This document shows positions 33,575-41,719 of a stretch of DNA of 64,000 bases, one piece after another (position 1 is the first letter of the stretch; every line of letters starts with the position of its first letter). Made by a program: the position numbers and the translations under genes. Origin of the DNA: Kribbella solani (GTDB lineage Bacteria; Actinomycetota; Actinomycetes; Propionibacteriales; Kribbellaceae); NCBI RefSeq assembly GCF_014205295.1, contig NZ_JACHNF010000001.1, positions 7,688,001 through 7,752,000 of the forward strand, given 5' to 3'. The notes beneath the pieces are model-generated. The model was not told the origin of the DNA. It worked only from the letters and a program-made list of their open reading frames with translations, and did not search any database.

Positions 33575-34258
33575 GTGCGCCCAGCCCAGGCCCGGTACGT
33601 GATTGGTGCCCGCATGCGGGAGCTGCGTGAGGCAGCCGGTGTGCCGCTGACCCGCGCGGCCGCCGAGTCCGGCTGGGACAAGGGACACCTGTCCCGGGTC
33701 GAGCGCGGGCATACCAAACCCAGCCGCGAGCTGACCGAGTGGTACGACAACTCGTTCGGCGCCGGCAAGTCGCTGGTGAACCAGCTGATGGAGCTGGACG
33801 CGGCCGTCCGGGCCGGACGGGACGTCTCGCAGCGGGACATCCGGCGGCACGTACAGCCGGTGCTGCTCGGTGGGTCGGTGCCGATCGACCACCATCCCGA
33901 GGATCGCGCGGAGCTGGTCGGCGAGACGGTTCCGGACGGTACGCGGTTGTGCCGGGACGAGCAGTTCGACAAGGCGTGGGAGATCCTGAACAGCGGCGAA
34001 CGGCCGTGGCGCGACCGCTGGCTGACCCGCCAGGGCGCCGCCGGCATTCCTGGCTGGCTACGCTCGCCGGTCCGCGAACGCGTGCCGGACGCCGCGCCCG
34101 GGGAGACCGTCACGGTGACCATGCGCCTGCAGGCGCCGCCCCAGGTGGGCGCCTCGACCGCGTACTTCAAGATCACCGACGACGTCGGGCGGCTGTACTA
34201 CCCGGGCCTGGAGTCCCCGCCGATCTACTGCACGATCTTCACCGTCGACAGCCCCTGA
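33575..34258 (+). CDS. XRE-type HTH protein fused to an NBR1-like Ig (FW) domain
   Basis: A 227-residue protein. Residues about 8-55 form an XRE helix-turn-helix (ARMRELREAAGVPLTRAAAESGWDKGHLSRVERG). From about 115 on, DGTRLCRDEQFDKAWEILNSGERPW, VPDAAPGETVTVTMRLQAP and AYFKITDDVGRLYYPG match the four-tryptophan (FW) Ig-like domain known from the autophagy receptor NBR1. Bacterial FW domains occur mostly in actinobacteria with unknown ligands. GTG 33575 follows GGAGAG. It is divergent from the two CHAP-like genes and probably regulates them, perhaps sensing a peptide or wall fragment. Confidence 0.75.
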   Translation: MRPAQARYVIGARMRELREAAGVPLTRAAAESGWDKGHLSRVERGHTKPSRELTEWYDNSFGAGKSLVNQLMELDAAVRAGRDVSQRDIRRHVQPVLLGGSVPIDHHPEDRAELVGETVPDGTRLCRDEQFDKAWEILNSGERPWRDRWLTRQGAAGIPGWLRSPVRERVPDAAPGETVTVTMRLQAPPQVGASTAYFKITDDVGRLYYPGLESPPIYCTIFTVDSP

Positions 34259-34259
34259 G

Positions 34260-34766
34260 CTACTGGCCGCTGAACTTGGCGTCCAGCTCGGCGTCGAGCT
34301 CGGCCTTGCGTTTGATCCAGCGCTCGCTCAGGCCCTTCACCTCTTCGGCGATGAAGTCGATGAAACCGAGCGAGACGTGGATCCGGCGCCAGGCCTCGGT
34401 GCCTTCGCCGGCGGCGTCCAGTACCTTGCGCAGGGACACGGACCAGCGGCCGAGGGACGCGTCCTCGGTCATCATCGTCTGGTACCACGCGTCGTCCTGG
34501 ACCACGTACACATCGCGGCGGCTGCCGGGCTCGCGCTCGCGGGTGGCGAGCCGGAGCTGGAGCAGGTAGTTCACCGCGCCGGACACCGCGGCCGGACTGG
34601 CCTGCAACTGGTCGGACAACTCGGCGGACGTCATCCGGCCGCCTTCGCTGGAGAGGATCGCGGCGAACACCCGCCCCGCCATCCGCGGCCAGCCCGTCTC
34701 CGCCAGCAGGTTGCCGAACTGCTCGGTGTACCGCTTGACGGCGTCGTCGTCTCGATGTGCACTCAC
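34260..34766 (-). CDS. GbsR/MarR-family transcriptional regulator
   Basis: A 168-residue winged-helix protein. GRMTSAELSDQLQASPAAVSGAVNYLLQLRLATRERE is the recognition region and a long C-terminal helical segment would dimerise. It is a clear paralogue of the regulator at 51291 (RMTVAELAERLHASTGRVSGAVRYL). GTG 34766 starts the protein. It is divergent from an ABC exporter across a gap containing an inverted repeat, so it probably represses the exporter until a drug-like ligand binds. Confidence 0.8.
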   Translation of the reverse strand: MSAHRDDDAVKRYTEQFGNLLAETGWPRMAGRVFAAILSSEGGRMTSAELSDQLQASPAAVSGAVNYLLQLRLATREREPGSRRDVYVVQDDAWYQTMMTEDASLGRWSVSLRKVLDAAGEGTEAWRRIHVSLGFIDFIAEEVKGLSERWIKRKAELDAELDAKFSGQ

Positions 34767-34834
34767 CGCCCCATCATCCCCTCTGCGTCGCTCGATTGCC
34801 CGACTCGTGAGAAACGTGTTAGCAAGATTCACAA

Positions 34835-34849
34835 ACTTCTGAATGAAGT
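34835..34849. promoter_or_regulatory. Inverted repeat ACTTC-N5-GAAGT, putative GbsR/MarR operator
   Basis: ACTTCTGAATGAAGT lies in the AT-rich divergent gap, 15 bp before the ABC ATPase start at 34864. Confidence 0.4.
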
Positions 34850-34863
34850 GTACGTTATGAAAC

Positions 34864-35778
34864 ATGACATCAGCCATCGTGGTCTCTGGACTGCACAAGT
34901 CGTACGGGAGTACGCACGCCCTCGACGGTCTCGACCTGGAAGTCGCGACCGGTGAGGTGCACGGCTTCCTCGGGCCGAACGGCGCCGGGAAGTCCACCAC
35001 CATCAGGGTCCTGCTCGGACTGCTGCGCGGTGACGCCGGCGATGTCTCGTTGCTGGGCGGCGACCCCTGGCACGACGCGGCCAAGCTGCACCGGCGGCTC
35101 GCCTACGTACCCGGTGACGTCAACCTGTGGCCGAACCTGACCGGCGGCGAGGTGATCGACCTGCTCGGCCGGTTGCGCGGCGGTCTGGACGAGAAGAAGC
35201 GCGACGAACTGCTGCGCCGGTTCGACCTCGACCCGACCAAGAAGGGCCGAACCTACTCGAAGGGCAACCGGCAGAAGGTCGCGCTGGTCGCGGCACTCGC
35301 ATCGGACGTGGAGCTGTTGATCCTGGACGAGCCGACCTCCGGTCTGGACCCGCTGATGGAGGAGGTGTTCCGGCAGTGCATCGAGGAGGAGCACCAGCGC
35401 GACCGTACGGTGCTGCTGTCCAGCCACATCCTGTCCGAGGTCGAGGCCCTGTGTGACCGGGTCAGCATCATCCGGAAGGGCAAGGTCGTCGAAACCGGCA
35501 CCCTGGCCGAGCTGCGGCACCTCACCCGTACGTCGATCCACGCCGAGCTGGCCGGTTCGCCGAACGGGCTGGCGCAGCTGCCGGGCATCCACGACCTGGA
35601 TGTCGAAGGCAACCGGGTCCGCTGCGAGGTGGACACCGCACAGCTCGACGCGGTGATGCGGCAGCTGTCCGCGAGTGGCATCAGGAGCCTCGTCGCGCAG
35701 CCGCCGACGCTGGAAGAGCTGTTCCTGCGTCACTACGAGGAAGACGTACCGGCTGAGCCTGAGGCGGCCGTGCGATGA
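34864..35778 (+). CDS. ABC exporter ATP-binding protein
   Basis: A 304-residue drug-type ABC ATPase with Walker A GPNGAGKST near residues 39-47, the signature region YSKGNRQKV (a variant of LSGGQ), Walker B LLILDEPTSGLDP and SSHILSEVEALCD. The C-terminal 90 residues form the DrrA-like extension. It is coupled to the permease gene by an ATGA overlap. It probably exports a hydrophobic antibiotic or lipid. Confidence 0.88.
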   Translation: MTSAIVVSGLHKSYGSTHALDGLDLEVATGEVHGFLGPNGAGKSTTIRVLLGLLRGDAGDVSLLGGDPWHDAAKLHRRLAYVPGDVNLWPNLTGGEVIDLLGRLRGGLDEKKRDELLRRFDLDPTKKGRTYSKGNRQKVALVAALASDVELLILDEPTSGLDPLMEEVFRQCIEEEHQRDRTVLLSSHILSEVEALCDRVSIIRKGKVVETGTLAELRHLTRTSIHAELAGSPNGLAQLPGIHDLDVEGNRVRCEVDTAQLDAVMRQLSASGIRSLVAQPPTLEELFLRHYEEDVPAEPEAAVR

Positions 35779-37373
35779 ACGACTTTGTCGGTACCGGAAC
35801 CCTGGTGCGGCTCGCGCTGCGCCGGGACCGGCTCCTGATCCCGATCTGGATCCTCGTCTTCGTCATGTCGGCGGCCGGCTCGGCGAAGGCGTCCATCAAC
35901 CTGTACTCCGACCCGAAGGCGCTGGCCGAAGCAGCACACACGTCCAATGCATCACCTGCACTCGTTTCGATGTACGGGCGCATCTTCGACGAGAACTCAC
36001 TCGGTGAGGTCTCACTGTTCAAGATGACTGCATTCGGTGCGTTGCTGGTCGGCTTGCTGGCCGGGATTCTGGTCGTACGGCACACCCGTACCGAAGAGGA
36101 GAACGGTCGGCTTGAGCTGCTGAGCGCCGGAGTACTCGGCCGGTACGCCGCACTGGCTGCCGCACTGATCGTGTCGTCGGCGACTGTCATCGTCCTCGGT
36201 CTGGTCACCGCACTGTCGTTGATGGGGAGCGGACTAGACACCAAGGGATCGTTCGCGTTCGGTCTGATGTGGGCTGCAGCCGGACTGGCCTTCGCCGGCG
36301 TCGGTGCGGTGACTGCACAGGTCACAGAGAGCGCCCGCGCCGCGAATGGGCTCACTGCGGTCGTGCTGGGTATCGCGTACGTGCTGCGGGCTGTAGGAGA
36401 TTCCGCGGCGGACGGTAGTACCCAGTGGGTGTCCTGGCTTTCACCGATCGGCTGGGCACAGCAGGTCCGCGCGTACTCGGGGGACCGGTTCGTCGTACTA
36501 CTGATGCCGCTGGCGTTCCTGGGCCTACTGATCGTCGCTGCGACTGCACTGATCCGGAAGCGTGACGTCGGTGCCGGTCTGGTTCGGCCACGACCCGGGC
36601 CGCCGCGGGCTGCCGCGTCGCTGCGATCGCCGCTGGCACTGGCCTGGCGCTTGCAGAAGGGCGCCTTGTACGGCTGGGGTTTCGCGTTCCTGCTGCTCGG
36701 TCTGCTGGTGGGGAACATCGCCAGCAACGTCGACGGGTTCGCCAACAGCGCCAGTGCGCGCGAGATGATCCAGAAGATGGGTGGTGTCGAAGGGCTGACA
36801 GACGCCTTCCTGTCAACGGAGCTGGGCATGATGGGGTTGCTGGCGTCCGCGTTCGGTATTCAGGCGGCGCTGCGGCTCCGGTCCGAAGAGACAGCGCTGC
36901 GTGCGGAGCCTCTGCTGGCGACCGGGGTGACTCGGGCGCAGTGGCTGGCCAGCCACGTACTGATGGCCCTGTTCGGTACTGGCGTGCTGATCCTGATCGC
37001 GGGTCTCGGCTCCGGTATCTCCAGTGGTGCATCGCTGGGGAGCGTGGGTCACCAGATCCCACGGATGCTGGCCGGGGCTGCTGTGCAACTACCCGCTATC
37101 TGGTTGGTCACTGCACTGGTCGTCGTCCTGTTCGGTGTGGCGCCGAAGCTGGTGAGCGGGGGATGGGTGCTGTACGGCCTGTTCCTGCTGATCGGGCAGT
37201 TCGGTGAGCTGTTCAACCTGCCGCACTGGATGATCAACCTGAGCCCGTACGGTCACACGCCGCGACTGCCTGGTGGTGACTTCTCGGTGACCCCGGTGCT
37301 GTGGCTGACCGCGATCGCCGCCGCGCTGACGCTCGCCGGCTTCGCCACCTTCCGCCGCCGCGACATCGGCTGA
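35775..37373 (+). CDS. ABC exporter permease (polyketide-antibiotic-exporter type)
   Basis: A 532-residue membrane protein with about twelve hydrophobic segments in two similar halves, joined by an Arg/Pro-rich loop near residue 270 (RKRDVGAGLVRPRPGPP). This is the fused ABC-2-like permease seen beside antibiotic-export ATPases in actinomycetes. The ATG overlaps the ATPase stop. Two tandem hairpins follow the stop. Confidence 0.82.
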   Translation: MNDFVGTGTLVRLALRRDRLLIPIWILVFVMSAAGSAKASINLYSDPKALAEAAHTSNASPALVSMYGRIFDENSLGEVSLFKMTAFGALLVGLLAGILVVRHTRTEEENGRLELLSAGVLGRYAALAAALIVSSATVIVLGLVTALSLMGSGLDTKGSFAFGLMWAAAGLAFAGVGAVTAQVTESARAANGLTAVVLGIAYVLRAVGDSAADGSTQWVSWLSPIGWAQQVRAYSGDRFVVLLMPLAFLGLLIVAATALIRKRDVGAGLVRPRPGPPRAAASLRSPLALAWRLQKGALYGWGFAFLLLGLLVGNIASNVDGFANSASAREMIQKMGGVEGLTDAFLSTELGMMGLLASAFGIQAALRLRSEETALRAEPLLATGVTRAQWLASHVLMALFGTGVLILIAGLGSGISSGASLGSVGHQIPRMLAGAAVQLPAIWLVTALVVVLFGVAPKLVSGGWVLYGLFLLIGQFGELFNLPHWMINLSPYGHTPRLPGGDFSVTPVLWLTAIAAALTLAGFATFRRRDIG

Positions 37374-37390
37374 CCGGCGTTCCTTGGACC

Positions 37391-37448
37391 GCGCTGGTCT
37401 GAGGGGTCCAGCGCTCCGCCCCGCCCGGCACCACGCCGGGCGGGGCGG
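37391..37448 (+). terminator. Tandem hairpins after the ABC permease gene
   Basis: GCGCTGG (37391-37397) pairs with CCAGCGC (37408-37414). Directly after it, a perfect 14-bp stem (37416-37429 with 37435-37448) closes a five-base loop and is followed by CTTGTCT. This is the clearest terminator in the window. Confidence 0.75.
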
Positions 37449-37454
37449 CTTGTC

Positions 37455-37460
37455 TACGAT
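37455..37460 (+). promoter_or_regulatory. -10 element TACGAT of a leaderless promoter
   Basis: TACGAT is followed by six bases and the GTG at 37467. It starts seven bases after the terminator stem. Confidence 0.5.
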
Positions 37461-37466
37461 CGCTGC

Positions 37467-37847
37467 GTGTTTACTGACCAGCTGGCCGCGTTCTGGAGCG
37501 AGCGGCATCTCTGCGTGCTGAGCACGGTCCGGGCCGACGGGACCGTACATGCCACTCCGGTCGGAGCGACCCTGGACGTCGACGCTGGTCTCGTCCGGGT
37601 GATCTGCTCCGGGACGTCGTACAAGGCGAGGACGATCCGGCGCCTCGGGGAGGCGGCAGTAGCAGTCACCCAAGTGGACGGCCGCCGCTGGAGCACACTG
37701 GAGGGCCGCGCTGTCGTCACCGCCGACCCGTCACGCGTCCACCTGGCCGAACGCCTGTACGCCAAGCGCTACAAAGAGCCCCGGATCAACCCCGAACGCG
37801 TCGTAATCGAAATCACCATTACAAAGGCTCTCGGCAATGCCAGCTGA
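37467..37847 (+). CDS. Pyridoxamine 5'-phosphate oxidase-like split-barrel protein
   Basis: A 126-residue FMN- or F420-binding split-barrel protein: FWSERHLCVLSTVRADGTVHATPVGATLD and SYKARTIRRLGEAAVAVTQVDGRRWSTLEGRAVV are typical of the small actinobacterial family TIGR03618-like reductases. The cofactor (F420 or FMN) cannot be told by eye. It has a leaderless promoter and overlaps cobL by 11 bp, so it may be cotranscribed with the cobalamin genes. Confidence 0.75.
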   Translation: MFTDQLAAFWSERHLCVLSTVRADGTVHATPVGATLDVDAGLVRVICSGTSYKARTIRRLGEAAVAVTQVDGRRWSTLEGRAVVTADPSRVHLAERLYAKRYKEPRINPERVVIEITITKALGNAS

Positions 37848-39108
37848 CCAAATCACCGTAGTAGGCGTCGGCGCCAACGGCTGGCCCGGCCTGACCCCCG
37901 AAGCCCAAACTGCCATCCACAAAGCCGAAGTCCTCATGGGCAGCACCCGCCAACTGGCGCTGATCCCCACAGCTGCAGTACGTGTTGCGTGGCCTTCGCC
38001 TTTGTCCGAGGCGCTTCCCCGGTTGCTGAAGGAGTACTCGGGCAAGCAGATCTGCGTACTGGCAAGCGGCGACCCCACGTACCACGGCATCGGCACCACT
38101 CTGGTCCGCCTCCTCGGCCCCGACGCCGTCCACGTCATCCCGCACCCGTCGAGCGTCTCCCTCGCCTGCGCCCGCTTGGGCTGGCCCCAGGACCAGATCC
38201 AGGTAGTCAGCCTCGTCAAGAACCCGGTCGAGCACCTCCACCCCCACCTGACCCCCGACCGCCGCCTCCTCGTCCTCAGCCGCAACGCCCAAACCCCCGC
38301 CGAGGTAGCCCACCTCCTGACAGCCCGCGGCTACGGCGCCAGCCAACTCACCATCCTCGAACAACTGGCCGCCCCCACCGAACGCATCCGCACCACCCCC
38401 GCCACCAACTGGCCCACCACACTCGCCGGCCTCTCCGCCGACCGCGCCACTCCCGCGACCCCCGCCACCTCCGCGCTGCCTCTTGGCTGGTCGGACCCGA
38501 TCGACCCGCTGAACGTCATCGCCATCCACACCCCAGCCGACGCCCCGGTGCTTTCCACTTCACCCGGTCTGCCCGACGACGTGTACGAAAACGACGGCCA
38601 GCTCACAAAGCGCGAGGTACGCGCGGTAACCCTCTCCCGCCTGGCCCCGGTCCCCGGCCAACTGCTCTGGGACATCGGCGGCGGCGCCGGCAGCATCGCG
38701 ATCGAATGGTCGCGGCACCACCCGTCCTGCCGCGCGATCGCCATCGAACGCGATCCCGCCCGCGCCGACCGCCTCGCCCGCAACGCCACCAACCTCGGCG
38801 TACCAGTCACCACCGTCGCCGGCGCCGCGCCCACCGCCCTCGCCGATCTCGAACCGCCACACGCCATCTTCATCGGCGGCGGCGCGACCGCCGCCGGCAT
38901 GATCGAGGCCTGCTGGACCGCCCTCCGCCCCGGCGGCCGCCTTGTCACCAACAGCGTCACCCTGGAGACCGACGCGCTGATCACCCAGTGGCACACCCGG
39001 TACGGCGGCGACCTGATCCGCCTCGAAGTCCACCGGGCCGCCCCACTCGGCACCATGACCGCCTGGCGCCCCAGCCTCCCCGTAACCATCTGGAGCGTGA
39101 CCAAGTGA
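37837..39108 (+). CDS. cobL: Precorrin-6Y C5,15-methyltransferase (decarboxylating) CobL
   Basis: A 423-residue fusion of CbiE (about residues 1-205: ITVVGVGANGWPGLTPEA, LASGDPTYHGIGTTL) and CbiT (about 240-423: the DIGGGAGSIAIEWSRHHP SAM motif and PPHAIFIGGGATAAGM). It methylates C5 and C15 and decarboxylates the acetate side chain of precorrin-6B in aerobic cobalamin synthesis. ATG 37837 overlaps the previous gene, and its stop overlaps cobM (GTGA). Confidence 0.92.
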   Translation: MPADQITVVGVGANGWPGLTPEAQTAIHKAEVLMGSTRQLALIPTAAVRVAWPSPLSEALPRLLKEYSGKQICVLASGDPTYHGIGTTLVRLLGPDAVHVIPHPSSVSLACARLGWPQDQIQVVSLVKNPVEHLHPHLTPDRRLLVLSRNAQTPAEVAHLLTARGYGASQLTILEQLAAPTERIRTTPATNWPTTLAGLSADRATPATPATSALPLGWSDPIDPLNVIAIHTPADAPVLSTSPGLPDDVYENDGQLTKREVRAVTLSRLAPVPGQLLWDIGGGAGSIAIEWSRHHPSCRAIAIERDPARADRLARNATNLGVPVTTVAGAAPTALADLEPPHAIFIGGGATAAGMIEACWTALRPGGRLVTNSVTLETDALITQWHTRYGGDLIRLEVHRAAPLGTMTAWRPSLPVTIWSVTK

Positions 39109-39845
39109 CCGTTCACTTCATCGGTGCTGGTCCGGGCGCCGCCGATCTGATCACCGTACGCGGGCGTGACCTGATCGCCGCTGCACCCGTCTGCCTGTAC
39201 GCCGGCGCGCTCGTACCCACCGAACTGCTCGACCACTGCCCACCCGGCGCCCGCAAGGTCGACACCGCCGCGCTCACCCTCGACGAGATCATCGCCGAAC
39301 TCGCCGCCGCCCACACCGCCGGCCAGGACGTCGCCCGCCTGCACTCCGGCGACCCGTCCGTCTTCAGCGCGATGGCCGAGCAACTGCGCCGCCTCGACGC
39401 GCTCGGCATTCCGTACGACGTGACCCCCGGCGTACCCGCGTACGCCGCGGCCGCCGCCACGCTCAACCGCGAACTCACCGTTCCGGAAGTCGGCCAAACC
39501 GTCATCCTGACCCGGATCAGCGGCAGCGCCAGCGCGATGCCGGCCGGTGAGGACCTGGCTACCCTCGGCGCCGCGAAGGCAACGATCGTCCTGCACCTGG
39601 CCGTGCAGCAGATCGACCGGGTCGTCGAAGAACTCCGCCCGCACTACGGCCCCACCTGCCCGGTTGCCGTCGTAGCCCGAGCCTCCCGCCCCGACGAACA
39701 GATCCTCCGCGGCACCCTCGCCGACATAGCCGACCAGGTGAAAACAGCCGAGATCCGCCGCACCGCGGTAATCATCATCGGCCAAACCCTCACCGCCAAG
39801 ACCTTCCGAGACAGCCACCTCTACTCCGCAACCCGCAGCCGATGA
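39105..39845 (+). CDS. cobM: Precorrin-4 C11-methyltransferase CobM
   Basis: A 246-residue tetrapyrrole methylase that adds the C11 methyl group to precorrin-4. VHFIGAGPGAADLITVRGRDLI, ARLHSGDPSVFSAMAEQLRRLD and PYDVTPGVPAYAAAAA are characteristic. GTG 39105 overlaps the cobL stop. An in-frame extension upstream lies inside cobL and is discarded. Confidence 0.93.
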   Translation: MTVHFIGAGPGAADLITVRGRDLIAAAPVCLYAGALVPTELLDHCPPGARKVDTAALTLDEIIAELAAAHTAGQDVARLHSGDPSVFSAMAEQLRRLDALGIPYDVTPGVPAYAAAAATLNRELTVPEVGQTVILTRISGSASAMPAGEDLATLGAAKATIVLHLAVQQIDRVVEELRPHYGPTCPVAVVARASRPDEQILRGTLADIADQVKTAEIRRTAVIIIGQTLTAKTFRDSHLYSATRSR

Positions 39846-39867
39846 TCCCCATCGCAGCCCTCGCCCC

Positions 39868-39915
39868 CACCCGCCATGCGATGCCGTCCACCACCCGCCA
39901 TGCGATGCCGTCCAC
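39868..39915 (+). repeat. 24-bp tandem repeat, two perfect copies
   Basis: A 24-bp unit is repeated exactly at 39868-39891 and 39892-39915, with a decayed third copy after it. It lies in the cobM-cobK gap. In the plus frame opened by the ATG at 39842, which overlaps the cobM stop, it encodes TRHAMPST twice in a 63-codon frame. I do not regard that frame as a convincing gene. Confidence 0.65.
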
Positions 39916-40032
39916 CACCCACCTCGCGGTGCGTTCCTCCGCCCGCTGCGTGGTGCTGTCCGCCGGCGACCTCGCGGGGTACCTGAGGCGGCACCTGCTG
40001 GTGGAGTCCGATCAGGTGGAGGGGGAATGGTG

Positions 40033-40782
40033 ATGCGGGTTCTGTTGCTCGGTGGTACGGGTGAGGGCCGCGCGTTGGCTCAACTGTTAGTTGCCGGCGG
40101 CATCGACGTGATCTCGTCACTGGCCGGCCGCACCACCGACGCGCGCCTACCGGTTGGCACCGTCCGCACCGGTGGCTTTGGTGGTGCCGACGGACTGACT
40201 GACTGGCTGCGTACCAACCCGGTGGACGCGATCATCGACGCCACCCACCCGTTCGCCACCTCGATCACTGCCAACGCAACCGAGGCCGCCGCCGCAACTG
40301 GCACCAGGCACCTCATCCTTCGCCGCCCCGGCTGGACCCCCACCACTGGCGACACCTGGCACTGGGCCGAAACCCACAACCAAGCCGCCACCCTCCTCCC
40401 AACCCTCGGCACCCGCCCCTTCCTCACCATCGGCCGCCAAAACCTCCCCGCCTTCGCTCCGACCACCCACGCCACCCCGGTTACTGCTCAGCCGTGGGTT
40501 CTTGCCAGGTGTGTTGATCCACCGGAACCGCCACCGACCTGGTGCACCCTGCTGCTCGCCCGCGGTCCGTTCACGCATGCCGACGAGCTGGCGATCCTTC
40601 GCGAACATCGCATCGACCTCCTCGTCACCAAGGACAGCGGCGGCCCAGCCACAGCACCCAAACTGAAAGCCGCCCGGCAGCTCCGTATCCCGGTCCTGAT
40701 CATCCGCCGCCCACCCCTGCCGCGTGACGCACAAAGCGTCCCGTCCCCCGAAGCCGCCCTCGCCTGGACGCTACGCACTTAG
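40033..40782 (+). CDS. cobK: Precorrin-6A reductase CobK
   Basis: A 249-residue reductase of precorrin-6A: RVLLLGGTGEGRALAQLL at the N terminus, IIDATHPFATSITANATEAA, and the C-terminal LLVTKDSGGPATAPKLKAARQLRIPVLIIRRP. ATG 40033 is preferred since GGAGGGGG (40018-40025) lies seven bases upstream; ATG 40027 is in frame but too close. It follows cobM by about 190 bp. Confidence 0.9.
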   Translation: MRVLLLGGTGEGRALAQLLVAGGIDVISSLAGRTTDARLPVGTVRTGGFGGADGLTDWLRTNPVDAIIDATHPFATSITANATEAAAATGTRHLILRRPGWTPTTGDTWHWAETHNQAATLLPTLGTRPFLTIGRQNLPAFAPTTHATPVTAQPWVLARCVDPPEPPPTWCTLLLARGPFTHADELAILREHRIDLLVTKDSGGPATAPKLKAARQLRIPVLIIRRPPLPRDAQSVPSPEAALAWTLRT

Positions 40783-40854
40783 TCCACCCACCCCCGCCGA
40801 CATCCACCCCCGCCGACGTCTGCCCGGCCGACGTCCGCCCGGCTGGCTCCGGCA

Positions 40855-40948
40855 GGTCGTTTGGGTGGTGAACCCCTGATCTTGCGTGTTCACCACCCGC
40901 ATGAGGGCTGTGAACGGCCAACTTCAGACGTTCACCACTCAAATGACC
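40855..40948. repeat. Three copies of a 19-bp intergenic repeat (one inverted)
   Basis: A 19-bp sequence beginning GTTCACCAC occurs at 40888-40906 and 40930-40948 on the plus strand and at 40855-40873 on the minus strand, each ending in a C-R-N-A-Y-G-A-type tail. The first two form an 11-bp perfect inverted repeat. It lies in the 271-bp gap between cobK and rpe. Confidence 0.6.
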
Positions 40949-40952
40949 GGCC

Positions 40953-41006
40953 GGTGCGTGGAGGTCGGCTGGTGTGTGGAGGTTGGTTGGTGTGTGGAGG
41001 TTGGTT
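40953..41006 (+). repeat. 18-bp tandem repeat, three copies
   Basis: GGTGTGTGGAGGTTGGTT is perfect at 40971-40988 and 40989-41006, with a copy carrying three changes at 40953-40970. It directly precedes the rpe promoter. Confidence 0.65.
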
Positions 41007-41041
41007 GGGGACCGCGTGGGGTGGGGTGGGTGGTGGCTCGA

Positions 41042-41047
41042 TAGATT
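41042..41047 (+). promoter_or_regulatory. -10 element TAGATT of a leaderless promoter
   Basis: TAGATT is followed by six bases and the ATG of rpe at 41054. Confidence 0.5.
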
Positions 41048-41053
41048 GTCCGT

Positions 41054-41719
41054 ATGGGGATTCAGATTGCGCCGAGCATCCTGTCGGCTGATTTCGCTCG
41101 GCTGGCTGAGGAAGCGGCGGCGGTGTCGAACGCGGACTGGCTGCATGTCGACGTGATGGACAACCACTTCGTGCCGAATCTGACCCTCGGGATGCCGGTG
41201 GTCGAGTCGCTGGCGAAGGCTGCCGACACTCCGCTCGACTGTCACCTGATGATCGAGGACCCGGACCGCTGGGCGCCCGGGTACGTCGAGGCGGGCGCGT
41301 CCAGTGTCACGTTCCACGTCGAGGCCTGCCGCGCGCCGATCCGTACCGCCCGGGAGATCCGCGCCAAGGGCGCCCGCGCCGCGATGGCGCTGCGACCTGC
41401 CACCCCGATCGAGCCGTACGAGGATCTGCTGCCCGAGCTCGACATGATCCTGATCATGACCGTCGAGCCGGGTTTCGGCGGCCAGAAGTTCCTCGACGTC
41501 TGCGTGCCGAAGATCCGGCGTACGCGGCAGCTGCTCGACAAGCACGGGCTGGATCTGTGGATCGAGATCGACGGCGGCATCTCGGCGGACACGATCGAGC
41601 AGTGTGCCGAGGCCGGCGCCGACGTGTTCGTGGCCGGCTCTGCCGTGTACGCGGCCGACGACCCGAACGCGATGGTCGACCGGCTACGCGGTCTCGCCGA
41701 GAAGGTCACCGACCGCTGA
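41054..41719 (+). CDS. rpe: Ribulose-phosphate 3-epimerase
   Basis: A 221-residue TIM-barrel epimerase interconverting ribulose-5-phosphate and xylulose-5-phosphate in the pentose phosphate pathway. IAPSILSADFARL, WLHVDVMDNHFVPNLTLGMPVV, LDCHLMIEDP, MTVEPGFGGQKF and IDGGISADTI carry all catalytic and metal residues. It has a leaderless promoter and ends at the first base of a long hairpin. Confidence 0.95.
   Translation: MGIQIAPSILSADFARLAEEAAAVSNADWLHVDVMDNHFVPNLTLGMPVVESLAKAADTPLDCHLMIEDPDRWAPGYVEAGASSVTFHVEACRAPIRTAREIRAKGARAAMALRPATPIEPYEDLLPELDMILIMTVEPGFGGQKFLDVCVPKIRRTRQLLDKHGLDLWIEIDGGISADTIEQCAEAGADVFVAGSAVYAADDPNAMVDRLRGLAEKVTDR

Noticed and set aside
39842..40033. 63-codon plus-strand frame after cobM containing an 8-residue tandem repeat
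   Set aside because: It is explained by the 24-bp DNA repeat and lacks any protein-like features; reported only as a repeat.
39868..41006. Repeats near cobK and rpe considered as a CRISPR array
   Set aside because: There are no regular unique spacers of equal length, and the units are either head-to-tail without spacers or in mixed orientation; no cas genes are nearby.
40783..41053. Cobalamin riboswitch in the gap after cobK
   Set aside because: No B12-box-like conserved sequence was seen, and the downstream gene is rpe, not a cobalamin gene.
40700..41545. Minus-strand frame with NLHTPTNLHTPADLHAP repeats
   Set aside because: The repeats come from the 18-bp DNA tandem repeat, and most of the frame is antisense to rpe.
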